DNA from: Blepharisma japonicum
Lineage: Eukaryota; Ciliophora; Heterotrichea; Heterotrichida; Blepharismidae
Length of the DNA stretch: 64,000 nt
Assembly (NCBI GenBank): GCA_949751835.1
Contig: CATKHK010000058.1
Location: 186,001-250,000, forward strand
Direction of reading: 5' to 3'
Below the pieces are notes generated by a model. It did not search any database. It was not told where the DNA came from and saw only the letters and a list, made by a program, of their open reading frames with translations. A program made the translations under genes and the position numbers. This document shows positions 1 to 13,400 of the stretch, piece by piece. Within the stretch, counting starts at the first letter, position 1; every line of letters begins with the position of its first letter.

Positions 1-111
1 TTTCTCCTTCTTCAAGAAGTATTTTCTTCTACCTTTATGTGTGATTGAAAATGATATAAATGCTCCGTAGTTAATGCTTATAACAGATAATTGCTTTTGA
101 TAAATTTTCAT
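1..111 (-). CDS. possible 5' end of a gene running off the left edge
   Basis: On the minus strand an ATG at 111 opens 37 codons without a stop down to base 1. The visible peptide is basic towards its cut end (motif KGRRKYFLKKEK). I do not recognise it. In AT-rich DNA with only two stop codons an open frame of this length can arise by chance, so this is a weak call. Confidence 0.2.
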   Translation of the reverse strand, partial: MKIYQKQLSVISINYGAFISFSITHKGRRKYFLKKEK

Positions 112-1260
112 GTTCAAATTAATTGAGCTTCTCAGTATTGAAAACTATTACCTCTGGATGTGTTATAAATATCATTTTGTTAAAAATAATGACAGTCTTT
201 TAATGCTTTCGTAAGATTTGTGGCAACCTTTGCTTTAGACAAAAATAGAAGGATTAAGTAGGGTCATAGCGATTATATGAAAAATTTTTTATTAGAATTA
301 ATTTGCTACTGAGCTTCTTATTTTATTCCAAGTAGTGCCAAACTATTTCTTTTTCTTTTTTGAACACACACTTTCACTCATCTTCGCTGATTTCTTTAGA
401 CTTAATATAAATAAGAAAGATCAGGTACGATATTCTAGAACAAAAATAAGATCTCTGATGGCTCCCGACTTCATTTCAAGTAGGATTTCTATTATATACA
501 TAAATTGCTTAATATAATTTAATTTTTGTACGCTCTGCGTTTAATTAACAGCTAAAAAATAAGCTCATCTTTTTGAAATTTGTAATAAATTTCATTTTTA
601 AAAACATTTTGTCAGCAATAACTTCACTGCTCAAAACTGAATTGCTGAATAAAAAATTTATGTTAGAAAATAGCAATATAGGTGAAGCTCTATTTTTAGG
701 TATTATGAATGCTAGGGTTTTTTTTAAATAATTGATGCATAAAAGGAGACTCTTCTTATAAATATTGAGTTGATTTTTTTATGATTTATTGTTTTTAAAA
801 TGCCTATTATTTCGTAAAATTTGAATGGCGGCTTATTTTCAGCCGATATAGAATTAGATAAATAACTGTTTTACACCCAAATAATCTAAATTTTTGTTCT
901 AATTTTTTACATTATTTATCATATGTAAGCTATAATCTATAATAGACATGAGCTTCCAGAAATATTTTTAAAATTATTAATCCCACATATCCTCAATACA
1001 AATCTTTAATTAAAAGATATGATTGAAAATAAATCAGGAAACCTATTTTTTTAAATATGAATTATATCTGATTGTATATGAAATATGCAAAAGATTATAA
1101 GACATAATGAAAATCTTAGGAAAATCCAGTAATTCTTAGCATCTTATATAAAATTTCATCAATAATTTCATCGAAAACATTAGAAAAATCAGTTTCCGTC
1201 CATTTTCGGCTATTACTGGCACAGCTCTAAAATAAATGCATAAAATAAATTAGTTAATTC
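112..1260. other. AT-rich gap before the array, no gene seen
   Basis: This stretch carries long A and T runs and no reading frame that resembles the neighbouring family. The longest open frame (335-517, plus) starts at a non-ATG codon, is Phe-rich from a T tract and has no recognisable motif. The 5' control region of TM-A presumably lies in the last few hundred bases, but no element can be named. Confidence 0.5.
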
Positions 1261-4200
1261 ATGCTTACAGAATTTGCAGTCGGAGAAAAAGAAAACAATG
1301 ATTTTCACGAATTTTTATCTCATTCAGTTTTTACTAGTAAGTGAAAAGAGTATGTTTATGGCTTTTTAGGGCAAATTTTCAAGGAAAAATACAATCACAA
1401 AACGAAGTGGCAAGCTCAGCTATTTTTTGAAATTTTGGTCAACTTAATATTGATGCTTCAGCTTTCAGCGTTAACATGATATCCAAATATGAACCCGGCC
1501 GGCTGAGACTCATTTGTAGGGTTTTGACAAGGAATTGCATTTGCCAGCTATGATGAATTTTGCGTTGACTATGAAGCCATGGATTTTTGTTTTTTTGGGA
1601 CAGTTTCTCTGATCGGCGCTTGTTTAGCATCTTTTGCTGTCTTTGGACTTTATATTTATTTGGGTAAAGATATTCCAGTAATTGTTGCAATTTTACCTAG
1701 AAAGATAGCAATGCTACTAACATCAATATGCATAATTCCAAGCACGCTAATACTCACTCTTGTAATAAAATATTCTTCGGTAAATAAAAGTATTATTGAA
1801 GAATATTCAGGAGCAGTTTCCTCTGAAATTTGCAATTATGGGCCTGCTGGGATTGCTGCTGCAGTCTTTTGCCTTCTAATTTTGATTTTTATAAATTATT
1901 TCAGTGAATCTTTCTGCTGTGATATGAAGCACTCCCATTCAAAAACCAACATAAAAGCCAGATCATGTGCAGAAAATGACTTAAATAGAAGATGATATTA
2001 TATATTAACATGCATATTGTACATAATATTCGGCGGGTACTATGCAGTTTATTATCAAATTATTGGGCTTTGTTACACATTCTACCTTTATTACCGTTCC
2101 ATCATTTCAGCACAATATTATAACCCTATTGAAAATTCGATTCAAGGCTTCAAAATGGGTTCTATTGCAGGTACTTATTTAATTTTTTTATTTGGACAAA
2201 TACTTGATGATGCTTTAACCGTGGTTGTTTTTATGATCTTTATGCAGCCTGCTCTTACATTTATGACTGTGAAAACTGTATATAAAGTATATGGAAACTT
2301 AAAAAATTCATGCGAGATCCCAAAAAACCAGTTTGAATTTGAGAGGAAATTTAGACATTTGCTGACTGATGAAGGGCTTGATAATAAAAACGAGGTAATT
2401 TGTTTGTTTAAAGGTTACTGGAAACCTGGATCATTTTATAAAGACAAGCTATTTGTTATATGAGAGTTTAATTTTTGTTTTTTTATTTTGCATGATGAAA
2501 AACTTGCAAGAATAAAATTATCAAAAATAGCCTACGCGCAATCCACTTTTGAAGGAGATGTCCAAGAATGGAAACTATTTAACTGATTTATCAAACAAAA
2601 TAATGCAGCATCCCCAGATATCAGCTATTTAGATTATTTAAAAGAATTCAGTAGAATCAGAAGCCAAGATGAAGAACTTTGCTTTATTCTAACAGAACTT
2701 CAAGCTGAATTTTCATCTAGAACACCAAGAGTAGAAAAATTGATAAATTTAGTAAATAGGTCAGCAAATCATATAACGCATATAGGAGACGCATACAAAA
2801 GTTTAGCAGAAAAACACAAAAGTGTCGAGGTTCTTGAAATTTATGCGTCATTTTTAGAAAATATTATAAATAATCATGAAGAGTCCAATTTAATCATAAG
2901 AAAGAAAAACGGGATTAATTATTATAATGAGCGTACTGATATAAATAATCTTGAAAGCTATGGAAAAGAGCTTGCCACAATGCTAGTATCTCTATCAGAA
3001 AATACCTTCGGGAGTATTGTTTATTTAAACGAAAAAGCAGCGCAGTTCTTAAAAGCGCCTATAGGGAGTATTCTCGGATCAAAAATATTAAATTATATTC
3101 CTCAGCCTTATGATGCCATACATGAGAAACTTATGAGAGAGTTTGTATTTGAATGTAATTCAATAGAGCTTTTTTCTCACTCAAAGCTGTTTTTCCAAAA
3201 TCATGCAGGATTTCTTGTGGAATGTGATTTTCTTATCAAACTGACCGCGTTTCACAATTCTGCTTACTTTTTGATCTCATTTAAGCCAAAACCTACAGTT
3301 AGAGAACTTGCCTTAATTTCTGAAGAAAATATTGTCATTGCTCATACAGAAACGTTTCCTTATTATGTAGGCTCTGATGAAAAATGTTTAAAAAATAAGC
3401 GACTTTCAGACTTAATCCCGATTTTGAACATAAGTAATATGAAAGAGTTCGAGCCATGGAGGCTTCCTTTTAATGGCTCTGAGTTAGTTTTTGTACATAT
3501 AAAAAAAAGAATAACCTCTACAGTAGTCCATATGCTTGTGGTGATTCATGACTATAGAGAAATTGCAAACTGAAAAGAAGGTAGAGGCCAAGATCAAGTA
3601 AACCAAATTATCCCTTTACAAAAATTTGATAAAAATTCCATAGAAAACAGGCGAAAATCAATACAGCTCTTAAAAGTGAATTTTAATGAATTAAATTTTA
3701 CGCTAACAGCAAAATCTATAGACAAAATGGATGCAGAAATCTCGACTCACCAAGATTATGCTGATGAGCAATCCCTATTGAAATCCCATAACGAAATTGT
3801 GTCAAATTCTGACAATAACTCACGCGTTTCTTCTACATCAAAAAATGCAAAATATAAAGTCCCAAACTATGCTAAAAGCTTATTATTGCAATGTAAGAAG
3901 AAAATCAGGGTCCTCCAAATAGTTTTATTTATTGTGGTAAAAATTATGTAGATGTCATCAGTTATCGTGACTGTTGTTGCAATTATGGGGTATATGAAAA
4001 CAGATGTATCATATACTAGTAAATTAGGCAAGCTAAGTAGATTTAGCCAAATTTTATATGATATTAATTCTATGGCAGATTCAGCAAAAACTCTGCATAT
4101 GAGTATATTAGAAAAAGCCTCAGATGCTGAAATTTTGGGAAATAGTGAAAAATTGCAAAAAATAGCTGAAGATTTGATAGGTGTGCAAAATTCAATGCTA

Positions 4201-5490
4201 GGGGATTTTGACCAGTGAAAATATTGCGAGTGCACAGATATAATCACAAAAAATAAGGTCCCTATGTGGCATTTTAATGGGAATATTGCAGAAATTGAAT
4301 ATGAAAATTTGTATGACTCTGTCTCCGACCTCATTTCTAATGTAATTTCTATTCAGGCCCAAAAAATGATAATCGCAGTTTCTTCAAGCCAAGAGTTTTC
4401 TTCAAACTCAAAATTTCTATTTGTGAATGGCTTGGGAAATGCTTTCCACTACGCAAATCTCAGTATTTCAGGAATAGTTGATTGTGAAATTGATAGGGTA
4501 AAAAACACAGGCACAACAATTAACATACTTTTAATATTTGGCTTTTGCACATTGGGGTTGCTAATTTTAATCATTATAGGCTATATTATTCTTGTCTCAA
4601 GAAAGTATGATGAATTTTGAAATTATATTTTAAATAACGCCCAGTGGTTTCTATTCAAATTAAAATGCGAAGCACTGGACAGACTGGCAACTGCGCATGG
4701 AATTGATCAAAATATTAGCAGCGAAGCTGCTATAGACTCACAAAAATTTTTTAATTTGCCTAGACAAGTGAAAACAACTCTCCATCTGCAATATATATGA
4801 AGAATTATGCTGTTTTTCTTAATTGCAGCTTCTTATTATTTGCTTATTTATTGCTATTTGTACCCAACTTGTGAATCTTCAATGTTAAACCGCCCTAATC
4901 TTCTCAACAATTTTATTAACAGACGGCAGCTAATAGTCCGTCTTTCTATTATATCAAGAGAAATATATCATAAATATAATTATCAAGAAATTCCAGAAGT
5001 TTATGCATTTGAAGATCCTGATATTGCCCAAGATGAAATGGTGGGCTGACTAAAGTTTCAAGACAGAGAAATTCGTGAAGGAAAATATTTATCTTTAATA
5101 TCAGCTGAGCTTGAAACAAGAATGTATAAAAAAATAGACTCGCCTATAAAGTCATTAAGAGAAGGTGTCGAAGCCTCATCAATTGATATTATAAGTGATA
5201 TTGCAAGCATGATTTATTGAGTTTATACATCTGCTATTGATATTAATGAATTTTTAAACCAAATTGATATAATACAAGACGAAATTAGACAAGAATTTTT
5301 ATTAGCTGATAGAGACTCAATTGATATAATTAATAAGCAGTTAGATATGATTGTGAAGGTGACAGCTATTTATTCAGTGGCCGTTTGTATGTTATTTTTC
5401 TTTTATTATTTACCATACTTGAATTATCAAATCAAGCAGCTTAAAAGATTTTCAGTTTTGCCTTCAATTTTGCCAGTTGAGTTGGAGTAG
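1261..5490 (+). CDS. TM-A, TmcB-like PAS multi-spanning membrane protein
   Basis: 1399 aa. Exons 1261-3936, 3952-4341 and 4357-5490; introns GTAAAAATTATGTAG and GTAATTTCTATTCAG. Order of parts: eight hydrophobic helices (about residues 55-340) with a conserved loop after helix 4 (CDxxH, then NIKARS); a conserved IWEFNF segment and a charged helical region with a TPR-like block (YASFLENIINNHEES, about 527-541); PAS 1 starting near 570 (FGSIVYLNEKA at 583) and closing with LFFQNHAGFL and IKLTAFHN; a second PAS-like segment opening ALISEENIVIAHTE; a polar linker; helix 9 after KKKIRVLQ; a loop of about 150 aa; helices 10 and 11; a loop of about 150 aa ending LADRDSIDIINKQL; helix 12; and a short tail. 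At least 13 in-frame TGA codons sit where paralogues have Trp. No kinase, cyclase or channel signature is visible. The family is seen, function is unknown, and a sensory role is inference. It converges on TM-B with a 128-bp gap. Confidence 0.93.
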
Positions 5491-5618
5491 ATACTCGTTA
5501 AGAAATTCAAAAATTAAACTATTTGTGCATAAAAAATATTTTTAAGCATATTTTTTAATTTATTTTTTTATTATTTTACTATAAATATATAAAATAACGG
5601 TCCTGTTAATAATAAAAA

Positions 5619-8600
5619 TTAATCTGCTGCCAGTATCTCAAGAAAGTATGAAACCCAAGTAAGTTGCTTTATTTGATAATGGAGAAATGGCAAATAATAA
5701 ATAAAAAATAGTCCACAGAAAATTATTGAATAAATCGCAGTGGTAGCTATAATAACATTCAATTGGCGATCAATAGCATCATAGGAGTCTCCATCAGCTA
5801 GCTGGAATTCTATATCAATATTATTTTGCAATATTTGAAGAACAGCCACATATTGAAATACCCCAAGTGCTGGAAGAGTAGGGTTTGCAGCAATATAATA
5901 ATTATCATCAATTGAAATTTCAATAGCAGTCTCAGAACCATACTTCAATAGCGGATGTGTTAAATTGCTGCTTTCAAAAATTTTTTCTTTCAGCTCTTTT
6001 GACATGATTTTCATGAATTTCTTTTCACGAAGTTCTTTATTTTTATTTTTAAGGATTCTAACATCCAAATCTGTCACAGAATGAGAATTAGCAAATCCGT
6101 ATAATGATATAAAATTATTTTTGAAATACGGAGTGTACACATCTCTGGAAAAAATGCTAACCCTGGAAACTAAAGATCGTCTTAAATTAAAAATATTCAG
6201 TAATTTTGGCCTATTTATCATATAGCTTTGACAGTCGGGGTACAGATAAAAATACATCAAAAAATAGTATGACGCAGAAATAATGATAAATATAAGGATT
6301 TTTCAAGTAAAAGTTATTTCAATCCAGGTTCTAACTTTTCTTTTTGTTTTAATTCGGCCTGTGTTAACACTTTCCTCAGGACTTGCTTCGGTATTGTGAG
6401 CGTAAATAAGTCTTTCCATAGACTCAGTTTTTAATTTCATCATAGAGATTTGAAATTTTTTGATAAAATAATTCCAAAATTCATCGATTTTTCTCGCTGT
6501 GAGATAAATAAATAAAAGAATAATTCCTAGCAATATTGCAAGGATTATTATCCCTCACAGTATTAATGTATATATCAAATTTCCTATAGATTCAATTTGG
6601 CTAATTGCGCAGTCCTCTAAATCTAATATTGTGTGATTTAAAGAATCATAAGTTTGACCTAAACCATTAAGAATCAGGAATTTAGAATGCATTTTATAAG
6701 TTTTGTTATTATTCAGTGCATCGTTCATATTTCGAATCTATATATAATTTACATGAAGTAAAAAAATTTCTATAGCGTTATACATGTTTTCATATATTAC
6801 ATATGGCGATTTTTCATCAAAAGACCACATTGGGATCAAAGGATGAGTTACTACCTCATAAGCAGAGCAAAATTTTCAATGGTCAAAATCAGATAAAATG
6901 TTATTTTGAATGGTTTGGATTTCCTTCATAACATTTAAAAATATTACTTTTTGAGCTGAATAATCAAAATTAAAACTTTTTGCTTTGTCTATTGTTCTTG
7001 CAGAATCTGCAGTTAATCCAATATTATATAGCAGATCTCCCAGATTTCGAAAAATTATCATTGAAGAGGTCAAATTTACATCATTTACAATATTGGCCAT
7101 GATTGAGACCATTGTGACTATGACAGCTAGAGTCTATATATTTTTTACCACAATAAAGAGAACCCATTTAAGTATTTTTATCCTTTTCTTTGACCCCATA
7201 ATTAAATCTTTTGACTGTTCTGAATAATTTTTACTTAAAATGATTGATGATGAAGACTTGCTGGGTTGATCATCTGAAGATATATGATGCTTTGGAGAGT
7301 TATCATACGTATTAAGTAAGGCATCCTCAACATCTTTGAATGATATTTGGGATTTACTAGTTTTTTCTTTGGTATCTTTATTATATTCGCTTTCAAGAGT
7401 TCCATCTTCTATTTTCTCATATGTTATTCAAGACTTGGGATTCTCTTGTCGATTCTCTTGCTGATTACCATTCTCGAATTTTGTTATTTTTGAGTCATTA
7501 TCTATTATACATAAAATATTAAGCATTTCATTCTTTATTGTTTTTTTAGCGTATACAAAGCACATTTCTTTATTATTGATTATCGCTTTTTGTGATTTTT
7601 TTTCTTTTAAAGTATCGATATCAACTGAAGGGCATATATCAGCAAAATAGATATTTTTTACATATTTCGAAGGGCAGCCTAAGGAGTTAGAAAAAAACTC
7701 TGAATGGCCAAGAATTATACCTTCTTCAGAAATTAATGCAAATTGCCTTTGTGTATGTTTTTGTTGGAAGGATATAAGAAAATAGCTATTATTGTGAAAT
7801 GCAGTTAATCTTATAAGCATATTGCATTCTGTAAGAAATCCATATTGATTTTGGAAGAACAACTGATTATGAAAAGGGACTTCTACGCTTTCCGAATGAT
7901 TTATAAATTTTTTCATAAGCTTTTCATGAGTGTTACCGTATATATATGGAATAAAGCTGAAAATCGTGCTAGTATAAACTTCAATCATTGGCAACTTCAG
8001 TATTTCTGAGGCTTTTTCATTCATATAAATAATGTTTCCAAAACAATTATCCATGCAGGAAATCAACAATATGCCAAGCAGGTTTCCATATCTTTCTAAG
8101 AAATGATCTTTTCTATAAGAATAATCAACTCTGCTTGCTTTTTTCTTTATTTTATTTGCTTCTTTATGATCCTTTAATATCCTTTCCAAATAGCTTGCAT
8201 ATAAGTCAAAAGTTTCTGAATTTTTATATTTTTCTGAAGCCATATTATACCCTTCATTAACTCTATACAAGATTTTTGACGTTTTTGTTGACAAATCTAC
8301 TAGTGAACGCATTTTTGGAGCTCTAGATGCAAATTCAATTTGCAACTGTATGATTATATTGCACAATTCCTCATCGCGTTCTTTTAATATTCCAATATCT
8401 TGCAAATACTCTAAATATAAAACTTCAGGAAATTCGCATCCTTTTGTAGTCTTTAATCAGTTATAAGCCCTTCATTCTTGGACATCCCCTTCAAAGCTAT
8501 TTTCACATAAAGCTAATTTAGTGAGTTTTACTCGGGCAAGTCTTTCGTCATTTATAACAGAAATGCAGAAATTAAACTCTCATATCACAAATAGCTTGTC

Positions 8601-9773
8601 TCTTTTGAAATGAATCAATTTCCGATGCTTACTAAATAGCTTTAATATTTGATACTTATCATCTGGATTTGGATTAGTTAGTGAGGAACGATATTTCCTT
8701 TCAAAATCGAATTGATTTTCTGGATTATTTAAGTCATTTCCAAGAATTTTGTATCTTTTTGATGTAAAATTGATAAGAAAGAGAAGTAAAATTGGCTGCA
8801 AAATTAAAGAGAAAACAAGAATTATGAGTGAGTTATCTAATAATTTCCCAAAAATAAATATCAGTAACGTTAAAGTAATCGATCACATTTTACATGCTTG
8901 GATTGCGTTTTCAATGTAATTAAAATAAGGGAAAAATCTTGTGGCCTTGATTCCCAACAAAAATGCGCATATACAACAAATAATTTGATGGTAAACAGCT
9001 AAGCTTTTTCCAAAACATACATAAGAAATACACATAAATATAAAAAATAGCTGCCTTTGCAAATCCAAAGCTGCACATGCCCTTGCTTTAATATTTTTAT
9101 TATAGTTTGCATGATTTATATCACACGAAAAAATCTCATACAATATCACCAAAAACACCAATATAGGCAAGCAAAATGCTGAAATAATTATACCAAATAC
9201 ACCAAAATTAACGTCAGCAGTATTTATGTCATCTAATTCATCTACTGAATATGTACTAAAAATTGAATATTTTAAAACAATAAGGAAAATCATAATAGAT
9301 GGAATCAAAAAAAGTGTTGAAAGCATCTTAACAATTTTACTTATAAAAAGCACTAAAACATTGGTTGGATCTTTTCTAAGGTAAAAGTAAACCAAAAATA
9401 TCCCAAAAGAAATACAACAAATTCCTATTAAAAAAATCGTCCCATAGTAGCATATTTCTAGCAACTTAAATAATGCACAAGCATGATCATAATTAATAAT
9501 TCCTATCATTTTCCAGAATTCCTTATAAGAACTTCATTCTGAAATTTCTAAATGTGGATACCAAACAATAGAAGTTGCTTGAAGAGTGATCACTATATTT
9601 GCAACGATTTCATATTTCAGCTGCTGCTTGAATGATAATTTATCACTGTATTCTGCCTCAAAAATGTGCCCAAAGAATCCAAAGAAGTAATTTTTACTTG
9701 TAAAAAAATATTTGGAGAGATGATCTTGGTTTTGTAAGTACTCCTTTTCTATGTCAGCATTATGGAAGAACAT
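5619..9773 (-). CDS. TM-B, TmcB-like PAS multi-spanning membrane protein
   Basis: 1374 aa, first of the five-gene minus-strand block. Coding exons run 9773-7149 (875 codons), 7133-6753 (127) and 6737-5619 (373). The introns read GTAAAAAATATATAG and GTAAATTATATATAG on the coding strand. The start is fixed by an ATG (MFFHNADIEKEY, a block shared with TM-C) preceded directly by an in-frame TAA. PAS 1 carries FGNIIYMNEKA near residue 578; the PAS-like second segment opens ALISEEGIILGHSE. The linker after it is rich in Ser, Asp and Lys. The segment before the last helix reads LADGDSYDAIDRQL, with Gly for the usual Arg. In TM helix 7 a TGA (Trp) stands where paralogues have Gly after CKM, a possible GGA-to-TGA change. 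Closest to TM-C. Confidence 0.93.
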
Positions 9774-10413
9774 TTATTATAAGAATAGTTATTAAAAAAT
9801 AATTTTAAGGAAACCAACAGTGCTAAAGACTAATTGATATATACAAATACATGAATATAAAGGACTTAATTGATATCATATAGGTTGTTAACTACACTAA
9901 GAGCTATTAATATTATTGAAATATCAATAAATAAATAATTATAAATTCAATTTAAGAAAAAAAAAAATTGACTTAGACACAAATATTTAATTAAATTTAT
10001 TGATGCGATTTATTATTTCTCGCATCAATATTTACTGGATTTTACTTTTATAATTATATAAATTTTAAATATATCAAATTCTAAACACATGACATAAATA
10101 AATTTTCAAATATATAAGATTGAAACTATTATGATTCATTAGATATTTAATGTTTTAATTAATTATTCTCGAGATTGATAACAGTTTGTGTAAGTTTTTT
10201 AATATTTATTGCTATTGAATATTTATTAGATAATGAACTGTTTTCCTTTTAAACTTAAATTTAAAGGCCATCTAATAATTATTAAATAAAAAATTTATCT
10301 AGCTTATTCATTATTTACCAAAAATATTAATAATTGGCATGCCATTATAATAATGATAGTTTTATATTATGTGCATATATGTAATATAGAAATTTATACC
10401 TTTATTATATAAT
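9774..10413. other. AT-rich gap between TM-B and TM-C with one hairpin
   Basis: No coding signal was seen on either strand. The gap holds the 3' flank of TM-C and the 5' flank of TM-B, both transcribed leftwards. The only distinct structure is a perfect 11-base inverted repeat (9998-10030), listed separately. Confidence 0.6.
9998..10030. repeat. 11-bp perfect inverted repeat with 11-nt loop
   Basis: TATTGATGCGA at 9998-10008 is followed after 11 bases by its exact reverse complement TCGCATCAATA at 10020-10030. The arms contain four G/C bases, which stand out in this very AT-rich gap. It could be a stem-loop in the 5' flank of TM-B, a palindromic protein site, or chance. Confidence 0.6.
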
Positions 10414-13400
10414 CTATTCTGCTGATACAACCTCAATCAAGAATGAGAGTCAATTAAGCACTTTTATTTGATATTGCAAAAATGGCAAATAATAAATAAT
10501 AAAAAGACCACAGAAAATGACTGAGTAAATAATAGTTGTTGCTATAATTATATTTAGCTGAGAATTTATAATATCATGAGAATCATGATCAGCTAGTTCG
10601 AATTCTATATCAATATTATTTTGCACCACTTGCAGAGCAGCTATATAGTTAAAAACTACCACAGGAGGTAGAGAAAGACTATACGCAATATTAATTGTAT
10701 CATAGCTAGAAATTTCAACAGCAGTCTCACTGCCAAATTTTAATATTGGGGTAGTCAAATTACTGCTCTCAAAAATTCTTTGTTTTAGCTGCCTAGACAT
10801 CATTTCCATAAATTTCCCTTCCCGAAGCTCTTTATTTTTTTCTCTAAGGATTTTAGCATTTAAATACATCATATAAGAAGAGTTAGGAAATCCATATGAT
10901 GATATAAAAGTTTTAGAAAAATAAGGGCTATATAAATCTCTTGCAAAAATACAGAGCCTTGAAACCAAGGATCTCCTTATATTAAAAATATTCAATAATT
11001 TTGGCCGATTTGTCATATAGTTCTGGCAATCTGGGTATAAATAAAAATAAAGCAAAAAATAATATGATGCAGAAATAACAATAAATAAAAGGATTTTTCA
11101 TGTAAAATTGACTTCTATTCATGTTCGAACTTTTCTTTTTTTATTAACACGACTAGTATTTGCGCTTTCTTCAGGATTTGCTTCTGTATTGTGAGCATAT
11201 ATCAGTCTTTCCATAGCCTCACTTTTTAGCTTCATCATTGGTATTTGCAAGTTTTTAATAAAAAAATTCCAAAATTCATCAATTTTTCTTGCTGCAAAAT
11301 AAATAAATATAAAAATAATTGCCAATAAAATTCCGAGAGTGAAAAATCCTCACAATAATAATGTATTAATTATATGCCCAATAGACTCTATTTGATTAAC
11401 TGCACAATCTTCTAAATTTAATATTGTGTGATTTAAATAATCATAAGTTTGCCCTAACCCATTAATAATTAGAAATTTAGCATTTGCTTTATATGCTTTG
11501 TTATTATTGATCGCATCCATCATACTTCTAGCCTATATATAATTTACATGCAATAAAAAATTTTCTAAAGTATTATATATATTTTCATATTGTATTTTTG
11601 GTGATACTCCATCAAAAGACCATAAAGGAATCACAGGATTATAAACTATGTCGGAGACAGAACAAAATTCTCAGTTTGAAAAATCAGATAAAATGCTGTT
11701 TTGAATGGTTTGGATTTGTTGAAGTGCATTCAAAAAGGGAGCTATTTGAGAAGAATAGTCAATATTAAACATTTTTGACTTGTCTATTGTTCTAGCAGAA
11801 TCAGCTGTCAAGCCAATATTATAAAGCAGATCTCCTAGATTTCGAAAAATCACCATTGAAGAAGTTAAATTTACATCACTTACAATATTCGCCATAATTG
11901 AGACCATTGTAATTATGACTGTTAAAGTCTATATACTTTTTACCACAGTAAATAGTACTCATTTAAGTGCCCTTATTTTTTTCTTAGACTGTAAGATTAA
12001 GTTTTGTGACTGCTCTAAATAATTTTTACTCAATATAGTTGATGAAAATGATTTTGTCATTTTATTATCTGAAGATAACCGACTTTGTGGAGAACTCTCA
12101 TCAATTTCATATGCTTTTGGTATTAAAGCTTCAGCACCTTTAAAGGATATTAGTGGCTTATTTATTTCTTTATTTTCTAAAGGACTTTCACTGTTTTGAT
12201 AATTATCTTCAATAATTTCACCTGTTTTTAGAGATTTAAAATATTTTGGCTCGTCATCTTCTTTGAATTTTTTTATCTCCAATCAATTATCGATTACGAA
12301 TAAAACATTAAGAGTTTTAGACTTCATAATTTTTTTGGTATATACTAGATAGACTTCTTTATCTTGAATTTTCTCAAGTCATGGCTGATTTTCTTTTAAA
12401 TTATCTGCATCAATAAATGGGAAAATTGCAGATATATGAACATTTTTAACGTATTTGGAGCTATAACCTAAGCAAATAGAAAAATATTCAGAATGGCCCT
12501 GTATGACCCCTTCTTCAGAAAGTAAAGCAAATTGCCTCTGAGTATGCTTTTGTTGAAAAGATATTAAATAATAGCAGGAGTCATGAAAAGCAGTTAATTT
12601 GATCACCATTTTGCACTCTGAAAGAAAGCCGTACTGGGTCTGAAAAAATAAATTGTGATGATTAGGAACTTCCACAGTCTTCGAATGATGAATGAACTTT
12701 CTCATGAGTTTTTCATGGTTTTTTCCATATGAATGAGGATAAAAATTAAAAATTGAGCTTCCAGTGATGTCAGCAATAGACATTTTCAATATTTCTGAAG
12801 CTTTTTCATTTAGGTAAATAATATGTCCAAAAGAGCCTTCTTGACAAGAAATAATTAATATCCCTGTATGGCTTCCGTATAATTCTAAGCCCTTGTCCCT
12901 TAGGTAAGAATACTCAATTCCATTTTTCTTTTTCCTTATTAAATTTGCTTCTTTACGATTTTTTAAAATGTTTTCTAAATAGCTCGCATATATTTCTAAA
13001 GTTTCAGTGTTTTTATATTTTTCTGCAGCTAGTTTATATCCTTCACTTACTGTTTTTAAAATTTTTGATGTCCTGGTTGATAAATTTATTAGTGAATGCA
13101 TTAATGGAGCTCTGGATGCAAATTCAGTCTGCAGCTGGATGATTAAATTACATAGCTCTTCATCATGGTCTTTTAATACCTGAAATTCTTGTATATAATC
13201 CAAATACATAATTTCAGGAAATTCACTTCATTTTTTACTTTTTAAAATATTGTAAACTCTTCATTCTTGAAGATCCCCTTCAAAGCTATTTTCACATAAA
13301 GCGAGCTTTGTTAGCTTTACCCTGGCTAATCTTTGGTCATTTATTATAGAAACGCAAAAATAAAACTCTCATAATACAAAGAGTTTGTTTTTGCTAAAAT

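Noticed and set aside
335-517. 60-codon frame in the left gap as a gene
   Set aside because: It has a non-ATG start, composition from a T tract, no motif and no paralogue.
3937-3951. The 15-nt segments as internal eliminated sequences left in the genome
   Set aside because: They are not flanked by TA or other short direct repeats and all show GTAA...AG with A at position 10, i.e. intron signals.
3867-4334. Antisense open frames over the TM genes (e.g. 3867-4334 minus, 50516-50941 minus)
   Set aside because: They mirror the true coding strand, lack conservation between paralogues and cross the introns.
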